The position numbers were made by a program, and so were the translations under genes. Below, piece after piece: positions 42,155 through 50,833 of a stretch of DNA of 64,000 bases; the stretch's first letter is position 1, and each line of letters begins with the position of its first letter. The notes beneath the pieces were generated by a model, which saw nothing but the letters and a program-made list of their open reading frames with translations, made no database searches and was not told the origin of the DNA. Source of the stretch: Bacteroidales bacterium (GTDB taxonomy: Bacteria > Bacteroidota > Bacteroidia > Bacteroidales > UBA12077); contig JAEINU010000002.1 of NCBI GenBank assembly GCA_016342685.1, positions 329,085 to 393,084 of the forward strand, in the 5' to 3' direction.

Positions 42155-42917
42155 AGTTCCACTTTTTGAAATAATCCATTTGTTCGTAAGCAGTAAAATC
42201 AATCTCAACAGGAACCACTGAGATAAAATTATTTGCTAATGCCCATTCATCTGTATCAGTCGATCCATTTTCACCGTTTTCAAAAAATCCTGTTAACCAG
42301 AAATATTCTCCGCTTCGCGGATCTTGTCTCTTATCAAACTCTTCTTTCCACATACCTTTGGCTTGTCGGCAAACTTTAACACCCTCGATTTTGTCTTTCG
42401 AAATTGCGGGAAAGTTTACATTCAAACATATTGCCTTTGGTAATCCATTTTCCAAAATATTCTGAACAATCTTTCTTCCATGTTCAGTCGTTGGACTAAA
42501 ATCAGCATCGCTATCATAATCCAATAAAGAAAATCCAACCGATTGAATTCCATTTACACAACCTTCAATAACCGCACCCATTGTTCCTGAATAAATAATA
42601 CTTATCGATGCGTTTGATCCATGATTTATTCCAGAAACTAAAACATCCGGCTTACGGTGCAACACTTCGCTCATTGCCAATTTCACGCAATCAACGGGCG
42701 TTCCACTACAACCATAAACTGTTAAATTCTCTTCTTCTCTTATCTTCTTATATCTTAATGGCACTTTTACAGTTATTGCATGCGACATTCCTGAGTTCCC
42801 ATGAAAAGGAGCCATAACTACTACTTCACCCAAAGGCTTTACCATTTCAATTAAAGCAGCAATTCCTTTTGCATTTACTCCATCATCGTTTGTAACCAAA
42901 ATTAACGGTTTACTCAT
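42144..42917 (-). CDS. surE: 5'/3'-nucleotidase SurE
   Basis: A 257-residue metal-dependent phosphatase acting on nucleoside monophosphates. The N-terminal 'PLILVTNDDGVNAKGIAALIEMV' has the Asp-Asp pair at 10-11. 'FHGNSGMSHAITVKVPLR' (39-56), 'GTPVDCVKLAM' and 'LVSGINHGSNASISIIYSGTMGAVIEG' hold the remaining metal-binding Ser and Asn residues. Length is typical. A -7 box TATCTTTG (minus strand, 42950-42957) lies about 33 bases upstream of the ATG and could be its promoter. The small membrane gene and lpxB follow in the same operon. Confidence 0.95.
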   Translation of the reverse strand: MSKPLILVTNDDGVNAKGIAALIEMVKPLGEVVVMAPFHGNSGMSHAITVKVPLRYKKIREEENLTVYGCSGTPVDCVKLAMSEVLHRKPDVLVSGINHGSNASISIIYSGTMGAVIEGCVNGIQSVGFSLLDYDSDADFSPTTEHGRKIVQNILENGLPKAICLNVNFPAISKDKIEGVKVCRQAKGMWKEEFDKRQDPRSGEYFWLTGFFENGENGSTDTDEWALANNFISVVPVEIDFTAYEQMDYFKKWNYEI

Positions 42918-42970
42918 TGCCTTATCCTTTCTTCAAATTATTTAATTAGCAAAGATATTCAATTCCACCT

Positions 42971-43004
42971 AAGTTTCAAGTTTTAAGTTCTAAGTTCCTT
43001 GTTA
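42971..43004. repeat. Degenerate AAGTT-type tandem repeat
   Basis: Four loosely repeated units of the form AAGTTnnA (AAGTTTCA, AGTTTTA, AAGTTCTA, AGTTCC) lie between the divergent surE and pheT genes. This is low-complexity sequence with no clear function; it overlaps the upstream part of the surE promoter region. Confidence 0.5.
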
Positions 43005-43122
43005 AGCGTATCATTCTCAAGGTCTGTTCGTTTTAACATAATACATTAAACTATTATAGATTCCAGCTATTTTTTTATATTTTTGCATTTCGTTTAAAGC
43101 AAATAGATAAACATTATATATT

Positions 43123-45570
43123 ATGAAGATTTCATATAATTGGCTTAAAAATTATATTAACACAGATTTATCCATAGAAGAAGTTTCTACAATACTTACT
43201 GACACAGGATTAGAAGTAGAAGGAATAGAAGAATTTGAATCAGTAAAAGGTGGATTAGAAGGCTTAATAATTGGACAAGTTACAAGCTGCTCAAAGCATC
43301 CTGATGCCGATAGACTTTCTGTTACAAAAGTAAATATTGGCGCCGAAACTGAGTTACCAATTGTTTGCGGAGCTCCAAATGTAGCTGAAGGACAAAAGGT
43401 TGTTATTGCAACCGTTGGTACAACTCTTTATTCTGGCGATGAATCGTTTAAAATTAAAAAAGCCAAAATGCGCGGAGAACCTTCTGAAGGTATGATTTGC
43501 GCCGAAGATGAAATCGGACTTGGAGCATCGCACGATGGGATTATGGTTTTAGATGATTCTGCAAAAATCGGGACTCCTGCAAAAGAATATTTCAATATTG
43601 AAACAGATACTGTATTCGAAATTGGATTAACACCAAACAGAATTGATGGGGCATCGCACATTGGAACTGCTCGCGATTTAGCAGCTTTTTTAAGTCAAAC
43701 TAAAAAGACTGAGCTTGTAAAACCTTCGGTTGATGATTTTAAAGTTGATAACAACAATCTTCCTATTGAAATTATTGTTGAAAACCAAGAAGCTTGCCCA
43801 AGATATACTGGCGTAACTGTTAGTAATGTAAAAGTTGAGCAATCGCCAGAATGGTTGCAAAATAGATTAAAAGCAATTGGTTTAAATCCAATTAATAATT
43901 TGGTTGATATTTCAAATTACGTATTGCACGAAACGGGTCAACCCTTGCACTTTTTCGATGCCGATAAGATTGATGGAAACAAAGTAATTATAAAAACTTT
44001 ACCAGAAGCAACTCCTTTTGTAACGCTTGATGAGCAGGAAAGAAAACTTTCTGCAAACGATCTAATGATTTGCAATGAAAAAGGCGGAATGTGTATTGCT
44101 GGTGTTTTTGGTGGTGCAACATCAGGAGTTTCTGAAAATACTAAGAATGTGTTTATTGAAAGTGCACACTTTAATTCTGTATTTGTAAGAAAAACAGCTA
44201 AACGTCATGATTTACACACAGATGCATCATTTCGTTTCGAACGCGGATCTGATCCAAACATTACCGTGTATGCTTTAAAACGAGCCGCACTTTTAATTAA
44301 GGAAATAGCAGGTGGAGAAATTTCTTCGGAAATAGTTGATGTTTATCCTACTCCTGTTGCTGATTATAAAGTTGATTTAACTTTCCAAAATCTAAAGCGA
44401 CTAATTGGTAAAGAAATTGCAAAAGATAAAGTAAAAAATATACTTGAATCATTAGATATTAAAATTGTATCTGAAGATGATGAAAAATTAAGTTTGGAGA
44501 TTCCAACATACAGAGTTGATGTATTGCGCGAAGTTGATGTTATTGAAGAAGTTTTGCGAATATATGGGTACAATAATATAGAAATTTCAGAGCATGTTAA
44601 TTCATCTTTATCATATTCTCCAAAGCCTGACAAGGAAAATATTCAGAATACAATTTCTGATATTTTAACAGGTAATGGTTTTAACGAAATTATGTGTAAC
44701 TCGCTTACAAAAGTTGACTATTATAGTGATTTAGAAACATTTAAACCAGAAAACCTAGTTAAAATTTTTAATCCATTAAGTAATGATCTAAATGTAATGC
44801 GTCAAACATTATTGTTTGGAGGATTAGAATCGGTTATGTATAATCGCAACAGAAGAAACCCAGATTTAAATTTATACGAATTCGGAAATTGCTATTATAA
44901 GAATGAATCTGAAAGTGAAAATCCACTTAAGAAATATAGCGAAGAAAATCATTTAGCATTATTTATAACTGGAAATAAAACAAAAGAAAGTTGGATTGCA
45001 AAACAAGAACCAACAAGCTTTTTTGTTTTAAAATCTCATGTTGAAAATATTTTAGAAAGATTAGGGTTTAATTTAGATCAAATTGAAACTGAAGATATTT
45101 CTTCTGATATATTTACTGAAGGATTAACCTACAAATACAATAAAAATCAAGTTGTAAACTTAGGAATCGTTAATAAGAAAATTTTAAAAGCTTTTGATAT
45201 TGATTCTCCTGTTTATTATGCTGAATTTTCATGGAATACTGTTTTAAAACTTACTGCTAAAAATAGCATTCGATATACAGAAATATCTAAACACCCTGAA
45301 GTTCGTAGAGATCTAGCTTTATTAGTAGATAAAGATGTTCGCTTTGCTAGTATTAAAGAATTAGCTCAAAAATCGGAAAGAAAGTTACTTAAGAAAGTTT
45401 CTTTATTTGATGTTTTCGAAGGTGAAAAGCTAGGAGCTAATAAAAAATCGTATGCTGTAAGTTTCATTTTACAAGATGAGCACAAAACACTTACCGATAA
45501 GCAAATCGACAAGATTACTAATAATTTTATTCGAGTATTTGAGAAAGAGTTAGGAGCACAAATCAGATAA
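43123..45570 (+). CDS. pheT: Phenylalanine-tRNA ligase beta subunit
   Basis: An 815-residue subunit of the alpha2-beta2 enzyme. In order it shows the tRNA-binding OB domain at about 40-150 ('LIIGQVTSCSKHPDADRLSVTKV'), B3/B4 editing domains at about 210-390 ('PRYTGVTVSNVKV', 'DISNYVLHETGQPLHFFDADKIDG'), the B5 domain at about 405-475, and the ferredoxin-like anticodon-binding FDX-ACB domain at the end (about 722-815, 'YTEISKHPEVRRDLALLVD'). It is preceded by a -7 box TATTTTTG at 43078-43085. pheS is not adjacent. The macro-domain gene follows 3 bases after the stop. Confidence 0.97.
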   Translation: MKISYNWLKNYINTDLSIEEVSTILTDTGLEVEGIEEFESVKGGLEGLIIGQVTSCSKHPDADRLSVTKVNIGAETELPIVCGAPNVAEGQKVVIATVGTTLYSGDESFKIKKAKMRGEPSEGMICAEDEIGLGASHDGIMVLDDSAKIGTPAKEYFNIETDTVFEIGLTPNRIDGASHIGTARDLAAFLSQTKKTELVKPSVDDFKVDNNNLPIEIIVENQEACPRYTGVTVSNVKVEQSPEWLQNRLKAIGLNPINNLVDISNYVLHETGQPLHFFDADKIDGNKVIIKTLPEATPFVTLDEQERKLSANDLMICNEKGGMCIAGVFGGATSGVSENTKNVFIESAHFNSVFVRKTAKRHDLHTDASFRFERGSDPNITVYALKRAALLIKEIAGGEISSEIVDVYPTPVADYKVDLTFQNLKRLIGKEIAKDKVKNILESLDIKIVSEDDEKLSLEIPTYRVDVLREVDVIEEVLRIYGYNNIEISEHVNSSLSYSPKPDKENIQNTISDILTGNGFNEIMCNSLTKVDYYSDLETFKPENLVKIFNPLSNDLNVMRQTLLFGGLESVMYNRNRRNPDLNLYEFGNCYYKNESESENPLKKYSEENHLALFITGNKTKESWIAKQEPTSFFVLKSHVENILERLGFNLDQIETEDISSDIFTEGLTYKYNKNQVVNLGIVNKKILKAFDIDSPVYYAEFSWNTVLKLTAKNSIRYTEISKHPEVRRDLALLVDKDVRFASIKELAQKSERKLLKKVSLFDVFEGEKLGANKKSYAVSFILQDEHKTLTDKQIDKITNNFIRVFEKELGAQIR

Positions 45571-45573
45571 CTA

Positions 45574-46095
45574 ATGTCAAAAATAGAGCTTATACAAGGC
45601 GACATTACCCAATTAAAAGTTGATGCAATTGTAAATGCAGCAAATAAATCTTTATTGAGTGGTGGTGGCGTTGATGGTGCAATTCATTGGGCAGCAGGTT
45701 CAGATTTATTGGAGGAATGTAAAACCTTAGATGGTTGTGAAACGGGGGAAGCCAAAATTACAAAGGGATATAAACTTCCGAGTAAATATGTAATTCACAC
45801 AGTTGGTCCGATTTGGCACGAAGGGCTTAAAAATGAGACTGATTTACTTGAGAATTGTTATCTAAATAGTTTACGGCTAGCTGTCGAAAATAAGCTGAAG
45901 ACTATCGCCTTTCCAAATATCAGTACAGGTGTTTATAGATTTCCCAAAGAATTAGCTGCGCAAATTGCGTTACGAACTGTTTCTAATTTTTTAAAATCAA
46001 CCAAGAAAGTTAAAAAAGTATATTTTGTATGTTTCGACAACGAAAATTTCAATTTATACAACTCAATATTAAAATCTAATATTCAATCAAAATAA
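45574..46095 (+). CDS. Macro-domain O-acetyl-ADP-ribose deacetylase
   Basis: A 173-residue macro domain of the YmdB/MacroD class, which removes the acetyl group from O-acetyl-ADP-ribose or ADP-ribose from proteins. The signature '[34 protein letters not shown]' covers the catalytic loop (Asn and the GGG-V-D motif). '[18 protein letters not shown]' is the second ADP-ribose loop. Length and content are ordinary. It starts 3 bases after the pheT stop, probably on the same transcript, but the pairing with pheT carries no obvious meaning. Confidence 0.95.
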   Translation: MSKIELIQGDITQLKVDAIVNAANKSLLSGGGVDGAIHWAAGSDLLEECKTLDGCETGEAKITKGYKLPSKYVIHTVGPIWHEGLKNETDLLENCYLNSLRLAVENKLKTIAFPNISTGVYRFPKELAAQIALRTVSNFLKSTKKVKKVYFVCFDNENFNLYNSILKSNIQSK

Positions 46096-46103
46096 ACAAG
46101 CAT

Positions 46104-46174
46104 ACTTCGACAAGCTCAGCATGACAAAAGTATACAAATGACGGATTTGTCACACTGAGTTTATCGAAGTGTGA
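46104..46174. repeat. REP-like inverted repeat, copy 2
   Basis: The left arm (46104-46126) is CTTCGACAAGCTCA-type. The right arm, from 46148, is TGTCACACTGAGTTTATCGAAGT. The left arm's complement TGTCATGCTGAGCTTGTCGAAGT matches at 19 of 23 positions, so the two can pair across a 21-base loop. The order of the arms is inverted relative to the copy at 33166-33219. It lies between the macro-domain and prenyltransferase genes. Confidence 0.78.
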
Positions 46175-46215
46175 ACAATTGATAGTTTTATTAGTTTTGC
46201 ATAAAATATTTAGTA

Positions 46216-47100
46216 ATGATACAAGAAGCAAAAAAGAAGGTTAAGAATTATATGTCGATGGTAAAATTTAGTCATACTATATTTGCAATGCCATTTGCTT
46301 TTATTGGTTATTTTTTAGCACTTCATCAGACCAACTCTGAATTTGAATGGAAGCTTTTTGTATTTGTTATTTTATGTATGGTTTTCGCCAGAAATGCAGC
46401 TATGGCATTTAACAGGTTTATTGATCGCGAGATTGACATTAAAAATCCGCGAACAGCAATTCGTGAGATTCCTGCTGGAATTATAAGAGCAAAATCAGCT
46501 TTATTATTTGTAATAATTAATTCTGTTCTTTTTATTGCAACCACATATTTTATAAACACATTAACTTTTAAGCTCTCTCCTATTGCTCTTTTAGTAGTTT
46601 TAGGTTACAGTTTAACAAAGAAATTTACATCTCTTTGTCATTTGGTTCTTGGATTAGGCTTATCGCTAGCACCCATTGGAGCTTATCTTGCCGTAACAGG
46701 AGAATTTGCTCTATTACCTGTCTTATATTCTTTTGTGGTATTATTCTGGGTTAGTGGCTTCGATATTATTTATGCTTTACAAGATTTAGATTTTGATAAG
46801 GAACAGGAGTTAAAATCATTTCCTGTTTTCTTTGGTAAAAAGGGCGCTTTAAATGCCTCTACACTTTTGCATATACTTTCTGCTACAATAACTTTTTCCG
46901 CAGGTTATATTGGCGGATTCGGTGTTATTTACTGGATTGGATCATCCATATTTGTTGGCTTACTTTTTTATCAGCATACTCTTGTAAAACCAAACGATTT
47001 AAGTAAAGTAAATCTTGCTTTTTTTACTACAAATGGAATAGCAAGTGTAATTTTCGCAGCATTTACTATTACAGAATTGGTGTTTGATATTTGGTTTTAA
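46216..47100 (+). CDS. UbiA-family prenyltransferase (probable MqnP role)
   Basis: A 294-residue integral membrane prenyltransferase with about eight helices. The first Asp-rich motif is 'NRFIDREIDIKNPRT' (about 72-86). The second is 'YALQDLDFDKEQELKSFPVFFG' (about 187-208). These bind the allylic diphosphate and Mg. UbiA-like enzymes of this subgroup in organisms with MqnA usually act as MqnP in the futalosine route, prenylating the 1,4-dihydroxy-6-naphthoate ring. That role is inferred from mqnA at 28 kb; a 4-hydroxybenzoate substrate cannot be ruled out. Confidence 0.85.
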   Translation: MIQEAKKKVKNYMSMVKFSHTIFAMPFAFIGYFLALHQTNSEFEWKLFVFVILCMVFARNAAMAFNRFIDREIDIKNPRTAIREIPAGIIRAKSALLFVIINSVLFIATTYFINTLTFKLSPIALLVVLGYSLTKKFTSLCHLVLGLGLSLAPIGAYLAVTGEFALLPVLYSFVVLFWVSGFDIIYALQDLDFDKEQELKSFPVFFGKKGALNASTLLHILSATITFSAGYIGGFGVIYWIGSSIFVGLLFYQHTLVKPNDLSKVNLAFFTTNGIASVIFAAFTITELVFDIWF

Positions 47101-47326
47101 TAACAAAACAAACTTTATAAAACGTGAAGAATTAACCAAAAAACCTAATTAATTTCATTTTTGGCTTCTTAGAACTTATATTTGCATCAATTTTTGAAAT
47201 CTAAAATTAAATCAATTCTCGAATAATTTGTAAATAGTTGATAATAATCATCTTTAAAATTTGGTATTTATACACTAATTATAGTAGATTTGAATTAATT
47301 GGAGATTTTTGCTTAAAGCACATACA

Positions 47327-47734
47327 ATGAAAAGAATTTTATTAGCCCTTATTAGCATACTTTTTTTTAATGTCTCTTATTCTTCAAATCCAGATGGATC
47401 TGAAGATATTTTACTTACCAATAATCTATCTTCTGAAACATTCACTTTAAATAAAAACTACCAACAATTTAAATATCAACTTGTGAATTTAGAAACAAAT
47501 GACCTTATTGATTACGGAAGTTTAAAGAAAAGAAGACGTAGAAAGAAAAATGATAATTTGATGTTATACGTGGCTGGTGGTCTGGCAGTAGCAACTGCAA
47601 CTCTAATCCTTGTTAACGACCCTGATAATTTTACAAGCAATAGTTCAAGTAGTGTAAACATAGGAATTGCGGCAGGAGGAACAGTTGCATGTGGTATGAT
47701 TGTCGCTAAATTCTTTTTAGATAAAAAACGCTAG
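47327..47734 (+). CDS. Small exported or membrane protein, unknown function
   Basis: A 135-residue protein with a signal-like N-terminus ('RILLALISILFFNVSYSS') and a middle basic block 'KKRRRRKK' next to a glycine/alanine-rich membrane segment ('LMLYVAGGLAVATATLILV'). A second hydrophobic segment is at the C-terminus ('IGIAAGGTVACGMIVAKFFL'). I do not recognise it. The TTG at 47309 could extend it by six residues, but the ATG is more likely. It is followed after 17 bases by the exported WD40 protein gene, so the two may work at the envelope together. Confidence 0.65.
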   Translation: MKRILLALISILFFNVSYSSNPDGSEDILLTNNLSSETFTLNKNYQQFKYQLVNLETNDLIDYGSLKKRRRRKKNDNLMLYVAGGLAVATATLILVNDPDNFTSNSSSSVNIGIAAGGTVACGMIVAKFFLDKKR

Positions 47735-47751
47735 TATTCATCGCCTTAATT

Positions 47752-48888
47752 ATGCGTAAACTTAAGATATTCTTCTTTGTTATAATTTCAAGTTTTGCCC
47801 TTCACTTTAATACTTTAGCCCAAAAAGACCCTTATCTTTTAACCACCATTAAAGCACATGAAGATGAAGTGCATTCAATTTCATTTCATCCAAATGGGCA
47901 ACAATTCATTAGTGGCTCAAAAGATGAGACAATCAAAATATGGAATTTCGAAGATAAAAGTCTGATAAAAACACTCAAAAGACATTATGCTACCATATAT
48001 GAATTAGAATATTCTTCAGACGGAAGTTTCTTTGTTAGCGGAGGAGATAAATCAATAAACATTTGGAAAGAAAATGGTGATTTTATAAAAACCTTACAGG
48101 GTCATACAACCTCAGTTTGGTCGGTTGGAATTTCTGAGAATAATAGATACTTAGTTTCAGGATCTTTTGATAACAATTTTAGAGTTTGGGATTTAGAAAA
48201 AGGAGAAACATTACACATTTTCGAAAACAATAAAAAAAGTATACTTGCAACTGCATTCAATAAAGTTAATAATTTTATTGCGTGCGGATCTTCCGATGGA
48301 ACCATTCAGATATTCACTATTGACAATTTTGAATTAATACATACCTTTTCGGGACATGGAAGCAATATTTACTCTTTAGACTTTAGTCCAAATGGAAAAT
48401 ATCTTGTTAGCGCATCACGCGACAATATTATTAAAACTTGGGACTTAGAAACAATGGAAATTTTTCATGTTTTAACAAACCATGAAAGAAGCGTAATGAG
48501 CGTAAAATTTAGTTCAAATAACAAATATATTGTATCGGGTTCTTACGATGCTTCGGTTCGATTATGGGATGTAAAAAGTGGCAAAGAAATCTACACTTTC
48601 CTAGGTCATAAATTACCAGTAAATGATGTTGACATTAGTTTCGATAATAAATTTATTATTAGTGCAAGTAGCGACAAAACGGTTAAGATTTGGGAAATAA
48701 ATCCTGAGATACTGATTGAATTTTACTTTGAAAAAGAATTTCAAGCTGAAATAGAAAAGTCTAAGCTTTTTGACTCAAAAAGATCAGGAGAGTCTAAAAC
48801 TGAATATAGGGAACGACAAACAAAAGCTGAAACATTTAAAAGTGAGCTTATTCAAAAATATTTACAACAGCTAAATTCTTCTCTGTAA
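47752..48888 (+). CDS. Exported WD40 seven-blade propeller protein
   Basis: A 378-residue protein with a signal peptide (1-24, ending 'FNTLAQ'). Seven WD40 repeats of about 42 residues fill residues 34-325, each with a central aspartate and a terminal W-D/W-N/W-E or F-T pair, for example 'SGSKDETIKIWNFE', 'SGGDKSINIWKEN', 'SGSFDNNFRVWDLE', 'CGSSDGTIQIFTID' and 'SASRDNIIKTWDLE'. A ~55-residue charged helical tail follows. WD propellers are interaction platforms, so it should organise partners outside the cytoplasm. It lies 17 bases after the small membrane protein gene. Confidence 0.92.
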   Translation: MRKLKIFFFVIISSFALHFNTLAQKDPYLLTTIKAHEDEVHSISFHPNGQQFISGSKDETIKIWNFEDKSLIKTLKRHYATIYELEYSSDGSFFVSGGDKSINIWKENGDFIKTLQGHTTSVWSVGISENNRYLVSGSFDNNFRVWDLEKGETLHIFENNKKSILATAFNKVNNFIACGSSDGTIQIFTIDNFELIHTFSGHGSNIYSLDFSPNGKYLVSASRDNIIKTWDLETMEIFHVLTNHERSVMSVKFSSNNKYIVSGSYDASVRLWDVKSGKEIYTFLGHKLPVNDVDISFDNKFIISASSDKTVKIWEINPEILIEFYFEKEFQAEIEKSKLFDSKRSGESKTEYRERQTKAETFKSELIQKYLQQLNSSL

Positions 48889-48889
48889 T

Positions 48890-50572
48890 TTAAAAAGAAT
48901 AAACAAACCCAACTCCTAGCATCTCTTTAAATTGCAATCGTGGTCCGTGAACTTCTCCTTCTTTATCAACATAATTAACGTCATCGTCGTAAATAATGTG
49001 TGCATTAACCGATAACTTAATGTTATTATTCAATTTAACAGCCAAATCTACTTCCCAATCAACATCAATGTTTTGCGGTTTCATTGCATAATTCGTAAAG
49101 AAATTTATTTTATTTTCAAGAATGATTTTCTCCGTAAACTTTATTTTCGATATTGCTTTAATATAAGCTCCAATCTCTTTTCTAATAATTTCATCTTCAC
49201 CAACACCAAAACGAGTTTGATCAAAACGAGATGTATCAGCAACAATGGTAAATTTCGATGTTATTGGCGAAATAAGCACCGTTAATTTTTTGTTTGGTTT
49301 ATAGTCTAAACCCAACGAAAAAACGAGGTTTGCCGGCGACATAAACTCTGACACCGGCACAGTATCATTTGGGTAATCATAACCTTTTAATATTTGTGTT
49401 TTGAAGTTTAATAAAGCACTATAATACCAATCTTTAAAAGCCGTTTTTCCGAACTTTGTGTTAAATTCTAACTTATCATCATTCTTTTGTATTGGATTGT
49501 CCCCTGCCTTTAAATAGCCTAGTTTATATTCCAATGTAGTTTCCCAACTCCTTAATTTGCCATAAGAATAATTCAAATTAGATTTTATTGTTGATAATGC
49601 CGACATGCTATTTTCACCACCCTCAGCCCAACTATCCAGATAACCCTGATTAAAACGAATATCAGCAACAGTTTCAAACTCCCACAAAGGAACAATTATA
49701 TTTATCTTTCGCATTTTCCTAAGGCTTGGTTCTTCCAAATTTGTATCAATTTTCTTATTAATTTTCTTTTTCAATTTTGGTTTTTCAATCGTGGTGCCAT
49801 CTTCAAAATACATATTTATTCTATTATCCTCCGATTTTACAATCCACAATATTGCAAATTCGCCCCTATTATCAAATAGTTTTAAACGAATTGAATCAGA
49901 TTCACTTTCTTTCACATTTAAGAAAATAGAATCTCTTTCCATATTTGTGAAGGTTAAGTTTAAAGAATCCTCTGGCATTGAACTTATGATATACTTTAAA
50001 GAGCTTACTATCGTTTCACTAATCGCATTCAACGTAGAATCTCGCTCAATTAAATTATTCGAAGAATCGATAATGCCTACCAAAGAACTATCCAGAAAAG
50101 CTTGCTCCAAATAACTTATTGATGCCTCTATATTTCTACTTTTATATGATTTAAAAAGTATATCAACTGCTTGTCGCAATGAATCATTCATTACTAATGA
50201 ATCGCATTTTAATAAACTTTGAATATTGCGAATAATAAAATCTGAAGTATCAGGTTCGTAGAATAGAACAGAATCAGATAATTGATTAATATATTGCTTA
50301 TATTTTAATAAACTGGAATCAACATTTATACTATCCACAGGCATCGAAAAACATGCTTCAGATAGTTGTTGCATTCTTGTCGAATCAGAATGAACTGAAT
50401 CATTTTCTACTATTTCATGCTCAATTATTGTTGAATCGCCAAATAAAATTGGAATTGTATCATTTTCAAATTGTTCAAGATTTTTAAGATTTAAAGTGTC
50501 AGAATTAATTGTTTGTGAATAACTTAAACTAAACAATCCACTAAGGAATAATAAGAATAAAATATTTTTCAT
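48890..50572 (-). CDS. DUF3078 outer-membrane protein with long N-terminal extension
   Basis: A 560-residue protein with a signal peptide (1-19). The C-terminal ~260 residues (about 300-560) are the DUF3078 family, with 'FNQGYLDSWAEGGENSMSALSTIKSNLNYSYG' and aromatic strand pairs; the family is outer-membrane-like. Residues 20-280 form an unusual Ser/Asp/Asn-rich segment with many 'DS', 'DSSL', 'SDSTR' and 'DSL' pieces, and I do not recognise it. It starts between the divergent tnaA leader and the WD40 gene, and its stop is one base from the WD40 stop. Confidence 0.8.
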   Translation of the reverse strand: MKNILFLLFLSGLFSLSYSQTINSDTLNLKNLEQFENDTIPILFGDSTIIEHEIVENDSVHSDSTRMQQLSEACFSMPVDSINVDSSLLKYKQYINQLSDSVLFYEPDTSDFIIRNIQSLLKCDSLVMNDSLRQAVDILFKSYKSRNIEASISYLEQAFLDSSLVGIIDSSNNLIERDSTLNAISETIVSSLKYIISSMPEDSLNLTFTNMERDSIFLNVKESESDSIRLKLFDNRGEFAILWIVKSEDNRINMYFEDGTTIEKPKLKKKINKKIDTNLEEPSLRKMRKINIIVPLWEFETVADIRFNQGYLDSWAEGGENSMSALSTIKSNLNYSYGKLRSWETTLEYKLGYLKAGDNPIQKNDDKLEFNTKFGKTAFKDWYYSALLNFKTQILKGYDYPNDTVPVSEFMSPANLVFSLGLDYKPNKKLTVLISPITSKFTIVADTSRFDQTRFGVGEDEIIRKEIGAYIKAISKIKFTEKIILENKINFFTNYAMKPQNIDVDWEVDLAVKLNNNIKLSVNAHIIYDDDVNYVDKEGEVHGPRLQFKEMLGVGFVYSF

Positions 50573-50651
50573 TTATCTCTAATAATCAGTAATTTAACTG
50601 TTGTTAATATGTATTTTCACCACAAAAGTATGTATTTTTTTTAGAAACCAT

Positions 50652-50659
50652 TATATTTG
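50652..50659 (+). promoter_or_regulatory. -7 promoter box upstream of tnaA
   Basis: TATATTTG matches the TAnnTTTG consensus exactly, although no clear TTTG is found at the -33 position. It predicts a transcript starting near 50665 with a leader of about 170 bases before tnaA, which contains a short reading frame at 50682. Confidence 0.55.
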
Positions 50660-50681
50660 TACCGAATAACAAAAAACGCAT

Positions 50682-50765
50682 ATGAGACCTTCTCATAAAA
50701 TATTATTATTCAACGCAAAGAACGCTTACTTAAACATTAAAAAGAGAGACTCTTTTTATTTCTAA
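50682..50765 (+). CDS. Possible tnaA leader peptide (27 codons)
   Basis: A short ATG-to-TAA frame in the tnaA leader, ending 68 bases before the tnaA start. The peptide is basic and ends in Phe-Tyr-Phe. It has no tryptophan and no proline near the end, so it is not a classical TnaC. An 8-bp perfect hairpin (AAAAAGAG / CTCTTTTT, 50739-50757) overlaps its last codons. The pairing of short frame, hairpin and following tryptophanase gene resembles an attenuator, but an accidental frame is quite possible. Confidence 0.3.
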   Translation: MRPSHKILLFNAKNAYLNIKKRDSFYF

Positions 50766-50833
50766 TACCTCTATTTTCATAGAGATACAAATCATTATTT
50801 TTTTTAATAAAGTTTAATTAAACATTAATTATC

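Noticed and set aside
50682-50765. Classical TnaC leader peptide
   Set aside because: No tryptophan or terminal proline is present, so the known stalling mechanism cannot apply. It is kept only as a weak candidate of another kind.
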